DNA of 64,000 bases from Gibbula magus. Taxonomy: Eukaryota > Mollusca > Gastropoda > Trochida > Trochidae. Positions 1 through 12,792 of this stretch are shown here, in pieces; within the stretch, counting starts at the first letter, position 1, and each line of letters starts with the position of its first letter. The stretch is taken from positions 81,552,134-81,616,133 of the forward strand of contig OW388293.1 of NCBI GenBank assembly GCA_936450465.1. The letters are read 5' to 3'. The translations under genes were made by a program, and so were the position numbers. A model generated the notes under the pieces. The model saw only the letters and a list, made by a program, of their open reading frames with translations. It ran no database searches and had not been told where the DNA came from.

Positions 1-400
1 GACGTCATAACCGCAAACTATTGTGACGTCATACACGCGGCGGTATTACACTAGTTTAATATTGCCGTATAGATATTACACTGCAGTATCTTACACGGGC
101 GAGTAATAATACTTCAATACTACCGCAGTACAAATCTATCACTATCTCAGTAATGATTTATAACTACCGCAAACATACTTAATAAGTACATCAGTAATAC
201 TTCATAATTACCCCAAACATACTTAATAACAACCTCAGTAATAATTCATCACAACCTCAGTATTAGTTCAATACTACACAAGAAATACCTCAGTAGTACC
301 TCAGTACTACTCAAATATTGCCTCATTACGGAGACAATACTACTTCAACACTATATATTTATCCCTCTAATACTATTTCACTGTCCCTCTAGTACTAAGT
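1..400. repeat. Degenerate 22/44-bp minisatellite
   Basis: The words CAGTAATACTTCA, CAAACATACTTAATAA and CCTCAGTA recur through this stretch. TCAGTAAT-like words start at 147, 191 and 235, exactly 44 bp apart, and another starts at 257, 22 bp further on. Similar but more decayed words continue to about 340 and back to about 60. This fits an old tandem array with a 22-bp base unit and a 44-bp dimer. The window begins inside it, so its left limit is unknown. No coding frame is supported. Confidence 0.7.
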
Positions 401-2520
401 TAGTTCTTATTCCGTAGAAAGTCGAAGTTGTTTCATAAAAATGCTATACTTGAATAGTTTAAATTGTAAATAACCTACACCATTTCATCCTTACCCTAAC
501 CCTAACCCAAACATTTTTCTCGTTTTACTTTCTATCATCCAAACACTATACAGTTTTGTATTTCTTATTCAGGACAAAGTCGACCGATTCTTAAATAACA
601 ACGTGACTGATTTGCTGCAAGGTATAAGAGCCTGTGACATAAACTCGCCCTGTATATATCGTCCGATTTAAGAGGTTTCTTACCAATTTAAAAAAATCTC
701 ACGAAATTCCAAATATTTCACAATATACATATGCTAAATCCATTTCTGTTATAAAAAATAGGGGTCACCGTGCTCGTTTGTTTTAGATATGACCTCCCAA
801 TGTACATGCAAGTGGGGTGCAATATAAAAAAAAATACATTTTTCACTATCATTTCAGACCATCAGTATGATAAAACAATAAACATACTTCATTATTATGG
901 CCTTATTTTAACAAAAAGGTTTATGGTTACACGTTTATGCAAGACGAAAATAAAATGTTATTGATATTTTGAAGCTTTTAAAGTAAAATCGAAATTTTAC
1001 AAAACATGTTATTGTTGTCTGTTAAACATTACGGTAATATTTATGTCAATTAGTCGTAATATCTGCTATTTGATAGAAATACAATTCAACCTCAAAATAA
1101 AACCAAAAAAAACATATGTGTCCAGGCGAACTTGAATAATGATTTGAAAAAGCCCTTGAGAAATTTTAAAGTTTCATTTGCAAGGGAGTTAACTTTTACT
1201 TAATATGCACGACCGTTACTCATTAAAATAGATTATAGAGTAAAATAAAAATATCATATTCCACACTTATAATACTTTGATAGTTGTAGACATTTATTTA
1301 AGGTTCTTATGTGCATGACGAACACAGTTACTGAAAATGTACACTAAGGCTACAAGGCTATGTGGATACAAGGCATATCTGAATCTGACAACTGGGGAAG
1401 CTCAGAAACAATGGTAAATAACCCTTAATTTATACTTGCGGCATGAAAAGGGGAGATAATCAGAAACGTGAATATTTTCAAACTTTAATATCTAGAAAAC
1501 TATTAAAGATCATTTCTGAACTAACGGTATCAAAATCTTAAATTTGGACCTAAAACTTGAGGTAAAAGCCTATTAATATCGTCCTTGTTGAAGGGACATA
1601 ACTCTGTAACAAGAACATTTTAAGGAAACTAATTATTACAATGTAACCCAATCTCTTCCTCAACGATTGCAAATGACATTTTCTTATTTTGATGGCTTTC
1701 TTCCTTGAGGATTATTGTTCTTAAACCATTATAGATAACGACATGTCTGATAGCTCATTTTAAAACTGACACGTGTCATAATAATGATAACATACACTTT
1801 TAACGATTTTAGTTATATTATGAACACATTACTCGTTAATAATAGACGAATAACATTATCATTCGTCATTCTTTGTATCTGATGTTACAAATTGCTTAAT
1901 CTAACTTTCTCCCAGACCTTAAAGTGTTTAAGATGTTTTTGAAAACAAAATATTGTTAACACAACTAGTGAAGCAAACTGTGATGTCCGTTAATAGATTG
2001 TAAATCTATGGAAAGAAAATGATATCACATGATATTTACATATGCTGCATTAATATTTCATTCTCAAATCTCATTTGAACATGATTTTCTTGAAGTATGT
2101 TCAATAAAATGTTAAGTGATGTTTCATTGATATCATAGGCAGGTTTTTCGCTTTCCCACAATAATAACAGTTACTGTCTTTTATTTGCAACTGCATAAGA
2201 TAATAAAATATTGTGTTTAGTTTGCTAATAAAGGACTAAAGGTCCAGATCTCTTGACAATGGGATAAGCACCTTGCTTATTTTATAAAGTGGTCTCCGGG
2301 TCCTTTTCCTTTCTTAACTTGTATGTTTTGTTTGTTTATTCCACTTGTTGTGTTGTACAGCAAATCATACAATATCTAAATTTCATCAACAACATTTAGA
2401 AGAGAGACAAAAACGTATACATATGAATAGTTGAATTGGAGTGGTCAAAGAAATAGCCTCTGTCAGCTAGACCAGAATTTAACGAAACTGTTGTTGTCAT
2501 AGTTTGAATAAGCTATTGCT
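401..2520. other. AT-rich noncoding stretch, nothing recognised
   Basis: No supported gene, RNA or mobile element is visible. The open frame at 770-964 has no recognisable motif and ordinary AT-rich composition. The only small curiosity is a telomere-like run of about two and a half CCCTAA units at 493-508. The sequence could be intergenic or intronic; nothing here decides which. Confidence 0.6.
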
Positions 2521-3005
2521 TTAGTTATATTGTAGTAATTTGTTAACTCTCTCTGGATATATGCAAATGGCACTACTCTCTTTTTTATGTAAAATTTGAA
2601 AATGGCATATTTTATGCAGACGTATGGCGTTTAATGAATCATTTTCTTTCGAAGGAAAGGCGAGTAGAATATTTGCTTGTGTAAAACCTATACGAATTTC
2701 CGCCTTGTTATTTATCCATTTTTCAACTTCATTCCAGAGAGATTTAACACGGTTACAATTCCAAAATACATGCTCAATGTCAGCAGTGGATATGTTACAA
2801 CTTGTACCCACGGGGGAATGTTTATATCCAATCTTAAACGAATATTTACCAACTGGGAGGATTTGATTAATAATTCGATATTGAATCCAACGTAAGTGCA
2901 CACTATCAGTACATATCTATGGAAATTCATTAACATTTCTTCATTCTTGATCTGTGAAGTATTTTATGTCATTCTCCCAATGCTTGGCGGAGGTCTTTTG
3001 AAATG
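2521..3005 (-). pseudogene. LINE 3' remnant: RT C-terminal zinc-binding region (L1/Tx1-like)
   Basis: On the minus strand, 2,901 to 2,521 reads as a 126-residue open segment that resembles the region after the reverse transcriptase of L1/Tx1-type LINEs (the zf-RVT type domain). It contains HLRWIQYRIINQILPVGKY, then a Cys (CNIS), then EHVFWNC followed by VKSLWNEVEKW. Related sequence extends upstream on the same strand to about 3,005 (KHWENDIKYFTDQE), but it is interrupted by in-frame stops, including a TAG just before ICTDSVHLRW. No intact reverse transcriptase or endonuclease lies nearby, so this is a dead 5'-truncated copy. The family assignment is from motif memory; the clade is less certain than the LINE identity. 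Confidence 0.75.
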
Positions 3006-5696
3006 TTGATCCTGATAAAACAATATAGTAATATTTGGATCCAGTTTTTTGTATTCACGAGTAAGTGAATATTGAATGGTAAAAACAGCGCTATCAATGG
3101 AACATCATCATCAGATTCTAAAGTTTTCAAATACACAATTACAGCATTTCACTCTCTGTAAAACGTCAACTAGTTACAAATGATTGTATATATATATATT
3201 GTTAAAGTCTAAGAAGGAGATAAGTTGGCCGTCTTGGTCAATTAAGTCGATGATGTATTTTACTCCTGCAGTATCCCACTTCTTAATATATATTCAGATA
3301 TGTTAGTGTAATATATGTCCATGTAAGTTTGGCTGTTGTTCTTTGATTAATGAACTACGTATATTGGAGTTCATTTTATTTGTGGATTTATAAGATATTC
3401 GTTATTATGTATATGTTCATATGTACAATATGCACATGGAATTAAATGTGGATTATGTGGATGCATTTTTAAAAATACGACTTTGAAATACGGATTGGTG
3501 ACTCCATACACCCATTATAGGCTGACAATGAGGCGTGATCAGTGGTAGTGACCTAACACTATTAACTAGTATCAATTGAGCTGATGGTCTTTATAAATGA
3601 GTTACTGTCTGAGCAATAACGACCAAAGTTCTCGATTAAACAGTCTGACTGCCAGGTCTGAGTATTTCATTACAGAGACCCTAAGCGTTGAGACCAATAC
3701 AATGTGTCATTGTTAAGTATTGGATCAAGTCGTCATCTAGACTCAATCATGCGTATATGTCTGTCTGTGGCACTTCATATTTACTATAATCTGTATAATA
3801 AATTCGCATGCTGTAATGTGTATTGTAAATAACCATTTTTGTGAAAGATGTAGTATCCTCTTTGTTCTGAAATAGATAAACTACAATTCTAAATATTCTT
3901 TACCATTGATGCTGTGAAATTATGCATAGTACAAAGGGTGTAAAGAGCACTGTTCTCCCATGTAGTGTCTTTGAACGAAGGAAACCGAAACGGAAACACT
4001 GGGAATAACTGTATAAACATCGCACTGTTTACTGTGGTGTGTCTGATAACAGTTCCCAAGCACCACTGATAAGGACAATCTTTAAACGAATGTGTAAACA
4101 ATTGTGAACTATGAAACGTATACATGCGGCTCATAGCGCGGATAAGCATTTTCTTAAAACAAAAAAGTGTGTGTAGACGTAACACTAAATAGATATATAT
4201 CTTATTGGCAAATAGACGTGCATTATGAAGACGTTAAGAGTTAGTAAACAAAAGAACCAACATTTCACGAAATTGCTACATTTGCTATAATCTTGGAGAA
4301 AAATGTGTCCTGAATCTTATTAAGCAATAAAAAAAGCAAACCATAAGTGCAATGTTTAAATATTAGCACTACCTGGTGACACAGGGTGTTGATCTCATGA
4401 CGTCAATGTAAAGATTTATCTTGTAAATTATTTCCTTTTATTAGTCACTCTATGAATTATGATAACATATATCATTATTGAAAGAAGAAAAAAACATAGA
4501 TTGTTCATTAACGATACCGGGCAAAATGCCTCACAATCATGAATATACAAACAAACCTGTGGTATAGATTAATCAGGTCTGATAACCAATCATACACAAC
4601 TATGCCATCAACTTATCTAATCACAAACAAAAGCTTTTGCTGCGTCTACACTAGACCACGTTTAGGCCACGATGTCATCGATTCAATTTTATTTTTAAAA
4701 TCTCATCGCAAATGAAGCGTTTTCACTGAACCGTAACTGATCGGATATTAAATCGTAACAATGCTGACGAAACAGCACTCTCAAACAGGAAAACATCAAC
4801 AAACAATGCCACGATCACAAATACCCCACTCGAAGTGATCCTATAGCATGTTCTGAATTGAAAATGACGCGATAACCTTGATGTGTTGAACAATCATGAA
4901 CCGTTCATTCGAATCTCATCATATCTTACATTTGTACATCAATGCTCTTCATGGTGCGGTCGAGTTTGGTGACCTTGATGTTATTTTTAATTTTGAATTG
5001 ATAATTTGCGGCGGGGGATTATGTCAACATAGTGACAATTACGCAGAACAACTATGATTGATTATCCCACAGTCAGTAGAAAGATAGCATGGCGATTCGT
5101 CAACATCAATCGCAGTAAACAGAGCAGTGTCAGGAACGAAAAGACACACACTTTGAGTTTCATTTTAAGTATAAAATGCAGAAACTGTGTACTTCGTCTG
5201 ACTGAATAATATTCTCTTAATACAGTGATATAATGACTAGAAGAAATCAAGATTCAATAACGGGAATAACACTTCAAAAGCATGATCAGTAAGAAACCAC
5301 CGAGATAATTTAAATGTATTGTATTAATGAGTACTCTGTTTATAAGTTACGCATCTGTAGTATTCAATATATTCTTCATGATTACACTAGCACAAACGTA
5401 GTGTGACGGCAGCAGTAAATACCATCAGTATTTGTAGATATTGTAATGTGGCAATACGTTAGCCTTCTCGTTCGCTTGATTAGACAATCTTAGTCTTATT
5501 TTTAAGACGGTTGTGTCCAACATGTTGACGGAGAGAAACATACAATTGTCGATCGCCATGTCGTTATTCAAAGGATAGATAATTCTCATCTCCTTTCCTG
5601 AAGTAGACAGATTTTATTTTGCATACGCTTCATTTAGAATCACAAGTGCAACTGGCCTCATCACAACGCATTACTCGAGGATTTGATTTTAAAAGT
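3006..5696. other. AT-rich noncoding stretch, nothing recognised
   Basis: No convincing coding frame, RNA or element boundary was seen. Short open frames on the minus strand (3,889-4,185 and 5,062-5,250) lack recognisable motifs. A short TA run lies at about 3,187-3,198. Confidence 0.55.
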
Positions 5697-5805
5697 TCCC
5701 ATTCATATCAAGTTTATGTCCCTCGAAAAATAATTTGTTTGTCTCTCGTCAAGGCTCGAGACAAAGCATACTTACTTCACTCTGGATATAAACTCAAAAC
5801 GACAG
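5697..5805 (+). mobile_element. Decayed copy of the foldback element at 42.7 kb
   Basis: From about 5,701, ATTCATATCAAGTTTATGTC, CCTCG, TTTGTCTCTCG and AAGGCTCGAGACAAAGCA occur in the same order and spacing as the left arm and centre of the foldback element at 42,656-42,773. The right arm here is recognisable only as GATATAAACT and no longer pairs well, so the copy can no longer form the long hairpin. Two copies at distant sites support a mobile or amplified element. Confidence 0.75.
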
Positions 5806-7349
5806 AGGAAGCTTGTTATATATCCAATATCGTGCCAATAGTTCGTCAAGGCCGGATACAACACAGCTCATATTCCCCAAAGGCTCATTAGTTGCTGTCT
5901 CGTTTCTGGGAGTCAAGGTAAACTGGTCCTGTGGTTGAAGCAATGTTTACACCTTTAATTGACATTCAATATGGGCTTTGACGTCATTGTTAGTAGCTAT
6001 TTGTTACATTCTTCGGGGAAATGTAATCCATTCAAAACTGATTTAAATATTCTATATATTTCCCGATGAATGCCGAAAAGTTACGAAACGGGTAATTGTG
6101 TATCTGATGTATGTCTATCAAATGCTCGTTTATACATGCCAAACTCAGTAACAGTAGCTTTCCCAATGCATTTGCCATTACACGATACATACTAATTAGT
6201 ATTAAACAAAGCACGTGGACATGACTTGTATTACTCTTTTTTGGTGAGAAACAACTTCAATGGATGATCAACTTCTTCAATTATCTACATAAGAAGGATG
6301 TTGTAAAACAAATCCGAATATGAAAACATGAATAAATTAATTGAATATTTCAAATTTTAATATTTCTCTTCTACATCACCAGGAAGTGTGTGATGAATTT
6401 GACAATCACATTTGATAAGGATTTCATCTGCGGTTACGTACAGAACGTACAGAATATTGATAATGAGGACTTTCATTACCATAAAACCTTTGCTGATGAC
6501 ATTGTATACTTCGACGGTTATAACAGCTTCTGAAAATAAGTAGGGCGTTCCGATAATTATATTACCATTATCATTAATCAATATTATGAATGATAATAAT
6601 GATATATAGACGATTATGAAAAAAAATAAGTTCATGATGATGTATACAATGGATTCTGCACATAAGCATGAGTAAACAAGTATTTTCCGGAACACAGTTG
6701 GACAGCTGGAGTAGGAATAATGAGCTATACTTAAGATGTTTATATAACCAACAGGATGTTTTTGTGAATCATTACGGTGCAGCTCTTGATAGCTACAGAT
6801 GCAACCTAACCTACATAGCAGTATGTTATTAGGTACACATGCTCACATGGAAGGCACATGGAATGTGTCTTCACTGTTTAGTATTGTACAGATAATTTAT
6901 ATTGGGTTTTACAATCTTAATTCCCATATGGTTTTAACGTCCATGCAATTATCCAAAGTTCTCCAAATTGTATTATATGCGTAATATTTTGTAAAAGAAG
7001 ATCATGATCATGAGGTTAATGGTTATCGTAGATTTGTCAACCTAATATAGCCTTGCTAAGTTTTGTATTTTAAGGATCTTATAGTCTGATTTGAAATGAT
7101 TGTCTATAAAATGCTAACATTATGGATAAAAATGGTCATTATGGCTCAATTAAAAAAAACTAAATTCTATATATTTAAAAAAAAAATGTTTTAAGGAGAA
7201 GCAAGTTTGTATATCTTAAACATTCATTGTGTATAAATGAATGTATGTATTAAAAAACATTAACAAATGTCTTATCTGAATGCAAAACAGAAAGTTTGCA
7301 TGGTATTTACTTAATAACAGAATGTGAGTATGGATGTGTGATGGATGAA
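5806..7349. other. Noncoding stretch, nothing recognised
   Basis: AT-rich sequence with only short unrecognised open frames, for example 6,357-6,695 on the minus strand, whose translation is rich in Ile, Val and Tyr as expected by chance from AT-rich DNA. No repeat or element was identified. Confidence 0.5.
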
Positions 7350-7475
7350 GCAGACTATAGAGTGAGAGGCAGAATGTGTTTACTCTCCCAGCAGGCTCTG
7401 AAGCTTCTCTCCTTTGTGCATCATCAGAAGATGGCGAGTCGATCACGTGACCAAACATTACAGACATTCATGCTT
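7350..7475. repeat. Dispersed repeat with GATCACGTGA core, copy 1
   Basis: This segment matches 20,785-20,905 in order and spacing: GTTTACTCT near the left, a GCATCA word in the middle, then GTCGATCACGTGACCAAACA followed by TTAC and CATTCAT. A shorter relative is at 16,028-16,066. It is a low-copy interspersed repeat of at least about 120 bp. It contains a CACGTG E-box. Its element class is unknown, and no target duplication or inverted termini were seen. Confidence 0.65.
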
Positions 7476-8489
7476 CCTGCAACACAATGGACGATGTTGA
7501 GAATGCTCTTCCCTAGAGCATTTTATGTTCGCATCTGTTAAGCTATTCAATGTTTTGTGCTATAGTATCCTGCTAAAAGAACTGTGTAATGTAGAATATA
7601 ATGCATCAAACACTAATAATACCATTCACTCTTTGCACATGCACATATTGATAAAGATAAAATGCTATGATATTCTGTACCTTAAACCAAATTAATTCAA
7701 GTGTTAAATTCGTGTATCAATATCAATGTACACACATAGAAACACAGCATATACGTATATAACAAACATGTTATATAAAACATCACGTATGTTTGATCGG
7801 CAGTTCATATGTTCATGTAGCTTAATTGGAATCAACTTAGTTTAGTTCTTCCATCCATCCATATTCCTTCATCACAACAAGCGACCTGTCAGCAGTCTGG
7901 ACGATTGTGTATAGTTCAGACTTTCATTTAATGGGCATATATATATATATATGAACTCAAATTGGAAAGTTGTAATTTATACACTAAGAATTACCATTGG
8001 CAAACATTCAACTGTCATAATCGCTCTTTTCTGCATAATACGCATCGTTGTTTTTAAAACCCTTACAGTTGTAGCTGGTTCTAGGTGTTCTACAAAATAG
8101 AAACACTCTCCATTGGTGTGGGACGTTATTTTATTGGATGATAATGGTCCATAGATAAATTATGAGGCAAACACCCTGTAAAAACAATATAACCATATAT
8201 ATATAAAATGAAGAAGGTCTCGCGTGAAGTAAATGTATATAAAAATAGAATACTTCAGACGACACTTGCTGTAGATATGATTTTAATGATGACTGGACGC
8301 GTCGCATTTCGACTTCTTTACAGGTCTTTTCAACAGTGTGGAGCATTTTCAACATGGCGAATATAAAGGTAGCTTAAACAATGTACAATAGACTTTGATT
8401 GGTTATAGTAGGTGACAAGTGGTTAGCTTGATAAGAACACAATAAACTATTTAAGAGGGATTAAAATTTGTTATATACTGTATTATTTA
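7476..8489. other. Noncoding stretch with an (AT)8 microsatellite
   Basis: No coding region is supported. A simple (AT)8 run lies at 7,937-7,952 and a shorter AT run near 8,197. Nothing else was recognised. Confidence 0.55.
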
Positions 8490-8885
8490 CAAATACAAAT
8501 AACTTCAGATTTCGACGCCGTAGTCTACAGCTGAAAACTGCAGGCATTTAGTCATCTGCTAAAGAATACTTCTACGTGTATTTTTACGTTCTTTGCAAAA
8601 ATGATATTTTGAGTTTATAAATGAACTTTACAACTGTTCATCGACATATCAAGCATCCTCTTTGTGAAAATCACCAAATGTGCCTCGTTCTACACACATT
8701 TACAACATTTTAAACATGGTATAGGGGGTTATATTGGTGTAAATTTAATTTTTGCAAATTAAGCAGACACCAATGTCATTCATTCAAACTACTGCAGATA
8801 CGTGTTACTGCATCATGCCATAATCAAAAGTATCTAAAAATTAATATTGCCTTAATCGAAACCAACTTTTTTACTTCAGTTTAGT
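8490..8885 (+). mobile_element. Diverged relative of the MITE at 23.3-23.8 kb
   Basis: Collinear similarity to the interior of the element at 23,323-23,793, in the same orientation. Shared words in order include AAAGAATACTTCTAC, ACAACTGTTCA, CGACATAT, AAATGTGCCT, ACAACATTTTAAACATG, CATTCAAACTACTGCAGATA and ATCGAAACCAACT. The inverted terminal repeats of the other copy are absent or too diverged here, so the ends given are those of the detectable similarity. There is no coding capacity. Confidence 0.8.
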
Positions 8886-10350
8886 ATACATAATTATGTT
8901 TACCAATCACACCTGCAGCACCTGTCGATTGGATAAGGACGTCGTTGTAGTGAATAGGATTTAATAATACTTGAAGTAATGTGGAATATAATGACAGTAG
9001 GTAAATTTATCAACAGGACATAATTCGTCATCATTTTTACCTATACCGACACAGTTTAATATAGCCAATGCATTGTCTCATCTCAGTATGATGAATATTC
9101 ATGAGTAATATTTAATGTATATGTATAGTCTAAATATTGATTAACTAATGCCTATATCCTTACATGCTAAACTTTATAAATACCTATATAGATAATGTGT
9201 ATTTACATTTATAATTTAGTTATAGAGATACCGCAATGGTTAATGCAATTTTACTTTTGATTAAATATCCTTAAACTTAGATTATGTCCGTCTGTGAAAA
9301 CATAAATGTGGAATGATTTGAACTGAGTATGCAGTTAGTAAGACCAAACAACTGAGAAGCACCATGGAATGGCTTAACCGTTTGTGTACATAAACCTCTT
9401 AGCTATAAAACCATAATAAGATGAAAGTACTTTATTTACACTAAACGCGTCTGCCACACTAGGTCTGAAAAATAACTATTCATAATCTACTTTTTTGGAA
9501 ACTAGTATGTAAAACATTCGTCGGGTGAGTAATAAGTACAAAACAAAAATCGGTCTCGTGAAATACCACGTTTTCCCCTGAAATCGGTAAATTGTCTATT
9601 TCGCTTTCGTTCGTTAGAAAAAATAAACCATTCACATGCTTGTTTTAATTATTATCTCAAGCATCTAAGTGCATTCATGTCTTCTTTTTATTAGAATGAG
9701 CAGTAAGTTTAATATCCACCGCGCCTTGATTATATACATTGAGTGAAAAACAATATTTGTTTCAATGATTCAAAGACGCTATAGGAGGAAAGGAATTTCT
9801 TTTAGATCAGAACAATACTGGCTCATTTATGTAGTTGATAGAGAAATCATACCAAATTTCAACTTTATCTTAAGATGTTGGTCTAAAGAAACTTTTAATA
9901 CACAGTATGAAACAGAAACATAATTACTTTCTCCCTCCTTTAAGACCAATCATGCCTGTTTTACAGCATTTAGAGTCTCACTGACGTTAATGGAACGTAA
10001 GGGGATAATTGAAGGAGAAAAGAACATAATGAATAATAATTGGCTCGCCTCATAATAAGTTGTGGGTTTTAAGCTCTTTTATACCACGGTATAGCACAGG
10101 ATTGTAGGAAAAGGCATTGTTAGCTCAACTGTCCCATATTACAAGTATGGTTTGTGTATCAGCCCTTCAAAGGCACACAGTCACCATTCATACATGGACA
10201 GCCATGGCTTTAGTTGATTCTGGTTCTTGGCAGTATCTGAACATTCAAGGAAAGCACCTGCTTCTTGCATCACTTGGCATCTGGTGACACTGCAGATTGA
10301 TGAATACATCATCGGAATATACATATATGTATGCCAATTATTAGTCGCAA
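8886..10350. other. Noncoding stretch, nothing recognised
   Basis: AT-rich sequence without a supported gene, RNA or element. No open frame of note. Confidence 0.5.
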
Positions 10351-11722
10351 ATACACTGTAAAATGGTGTTTAGGATATAAACATAATACTAAACGCATAT
10401 CTTGTCCTGTTTTTATTTACGCGTGTATACCCCTAAACACGTTAAGCTACCTGAATGTGTTAAGGAATGTGTTTAGCAATTAATCACGTTTAGCTACATA
10501 AACACGTTTATTAATGTGCTTAGTAACTAAATCCAGTGATCAATCAGTAAAAACTGTCATATATTTTAGTGGGACTTTAACGTTTTGTAATCACTGATTC
10601 TGTCAGTTCTGGTTTCCTACAAAAAGGGCAAAATAAGTATTAAAAGAGTCAGAAGTAGATGGCAGATACAAGAAAATGTTTGACCAAAATATATTTATAC
10701 AATAGTTGTTTATTTGTGATAGTCCTTAAATATAAAGGAATTTAGTTCAATATTTACTCACCACAGCTGATTCAATGCTAAAATGTTCTTCTATTTCTCC
10801 ATCACAGCATCTTCCTTGTCAAGACAGAATGTCATCAGGAAAAGTCCTTCTCCAACTGTATAACATACAATATAACCGATACATCCAAATATACTGGTCT
10901 GGTTCTAAATGAGCTTTATGAGCATGAACCAACTATTTAATGAACAATTGTCATATGCTTCTTTCAAAACTTAAGCAAATACAATTCTAAACATATATAC
11001 CCTTGTTACACATCTTTATTCAAGTAATTCAACATAACCAGTCACACTAATCAAACCTCACTACACTAGAATATAATAGTAACAGGTATATTACGGATAT
11101 TACTTTATTTTAGATCTATAAACATTATCACAGCCCTCATATATCATTTATACAAATAACAAATATTACTGAAAGATTTATGTTACTGTTGGTGCTTAGG
11201 AGATAATATACGTACGTTAAACTGACTTGTTACAAACTCCTTCAACAAATGAAAACAACAAAGACATCTCAAATGAATCTACCTTACATAGTCATGGTTG
11301 GAACCATAGTTGTGTCGATCAGGAAACTTAGAGACCTATATTTGCAGTAGCATCACATTGCATGTGCAGTTCGAATAACAATGAACGTGTGCATAGTCTA
11401 AAAAAAAACAACGTGAAAATAGGCGAGAGGATGTTCAAAACATGGCGGGATTTCATACACCGGACCCTCGCAGCGACGTACAGTAAAAAGGGATACACAT
11501 CTGTTGGTAATTACCTCTCCCGCCCAAACTGACCAATGTAAATGGGCAACATACAGGTAAATTCTCGAAACACGTTTAGAAATGTGTTTAAAAGCTATTC
11601 ATGTTTAAATAACAGATGTAATATCGTTCTTGTGTTCAGCCATTAAGCACTATGCTAAACATGTGGAGCATTAAACATGTAACGGTGGTGTTTAATTGCT
11701 ACACGCGAGTTTTACAGTGTAT
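10351..11722. mobile_element. Candidate non-autonomous transposon bounded by inverted repeats
   Basis: A perfect 13-bp inverted repeat bounds the segment: ATACACTGTAAAA at 10,351-10,363 and its reverse complement at 11,710-11,722. Behind each terminus the arms stay related when one is inverted: CGCGTGTA followed by AAACAC lies at 10,420-10,440 on the left and in the complement of about 11,680-11,707 on the right. Both arms (about 180 and 160 bp) are dense in AAACACGTTTA- and ATGTGTTTA-like subterminal words. The 1 kb interior has no open frame resembling a transposase. No clear target duplication was found, so the class is open. The 36-bp minisatellite starts about 12 bp beyond the right end. 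Confidence 0.55.
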
Positions 11723-11734
11723 CCAAATACCCGA

Positions 11735-12792
11735 AGTAACTGAACACTTGGCAATATCCCAGTTCCTCAATGTGACTGAACACTTGGCAATATCCCGGTT
11801 CCTCAGTGTGACTGGACACTTGGCAATATCCCGGTTCCTCAGTGTGACTGAACACTTGGCAATATCCCAGTTCCTCAATGTGACTGAACACTTGACAATA
11901 TCGCAGTTCCTCATTGTGACTGAACACTTGGCAATATCCAAGTTCCCCAATGTGACTGAACACTTGACAATATCGCAGTTCCTCAGTGTGACTGAACACT
12001 TGGCAATATCCCAGTTCCTCAATGTGACTGAACACTTGGCAATATCCCAGTTCCCCAATGTGACTGAACACTTGACAATATCGCAGTTCCTCATTGTGAC
12101 TGAACACTTGGCAATATCCAAGTTCCCCAATGTGACTGAACACTTGACAATATCGCAGTTCCTCAGTGTGACTGAACACTTGGCAATATCCCAGTTCCTC
12201 AATGTGACTGAACACTTGGCAATATCCCAGTTCCCCAATGTGACTGAACACTTGACAATATCGCAGTTCCTCATTGTGACTGAGCACTTGGCAATATCCC
12301 AGTTCCCCAATGTGACTGAACGCTTGACAATATCGCAGTTCCTCATTGTGACTGAACACTTGGCAATATCTCAGTTCCTCATTCTGACTGAACACTTGGC
12401 AATATCCCAGTTCCCCAATGTGACTGAACACTTGACAATATCGCAGTTCCTCATTGTGACTGAACACTTGGCAATATCTCAGTTCCCTAATGTGATTGAA
12501 CACTTGACAATATCGCAGTCCCTCATTGTGACTGAACACTTGGCAATATCCCAGTTCCTCATTGTGACTGAACACTTGACAATATCGCAGTTCCCCAATG
12601 TGAATGAACACTTGGCAATATCCCAGTTCCCCAATGTGACTGAACACTTGACAATATCCCGGTTCCTCAGTGTGACTGGACACTTGGCAATATCCCGGTT
12701 CCTCAGTGTGACTGAACACTTGGCAATATCCCAGTTCCTCAATGTGACTGAACACTTGGCAATATCCCAGTTCCCCAATGTGACTGAACTGA
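11735..12792. repeat. 36-bp minisatellite array, about 29 copies, with higher-order repeats
   Basis: A 36-bp unit (for example 11,771-11,806, core TGTGACTGAACACTTGGCAA followed by TATCCCAGTTCC) is repeated head to tail without phase loss. Units differ at a few positions: TTGGC or TTGAC; TATCCC, TATCGC or TATCCA; TTCCTC or TTCCCC. A five-unit block is duplicated at 180 bp: 11,881-12,060 and 12,061-12,240 are identical base for base. The block from 11,797, containing the rare GACTGGACAC unit, recurs at 12,661, which is 864 bp or 24 units away. Since 36 divides by 3 and the unit lacks stops, several frames are open on both strands. The plus frame gives a 12-residue period (VTEHLAISQFLN) and is not evidence for a gene. 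Confidence 0.98.

Noticed and set aside
493..508. Telomere-like CCCTAA units
   Set aside because: Only about two and a half units, not enough to call a telomere or a meaningful interstitial telomeric array.
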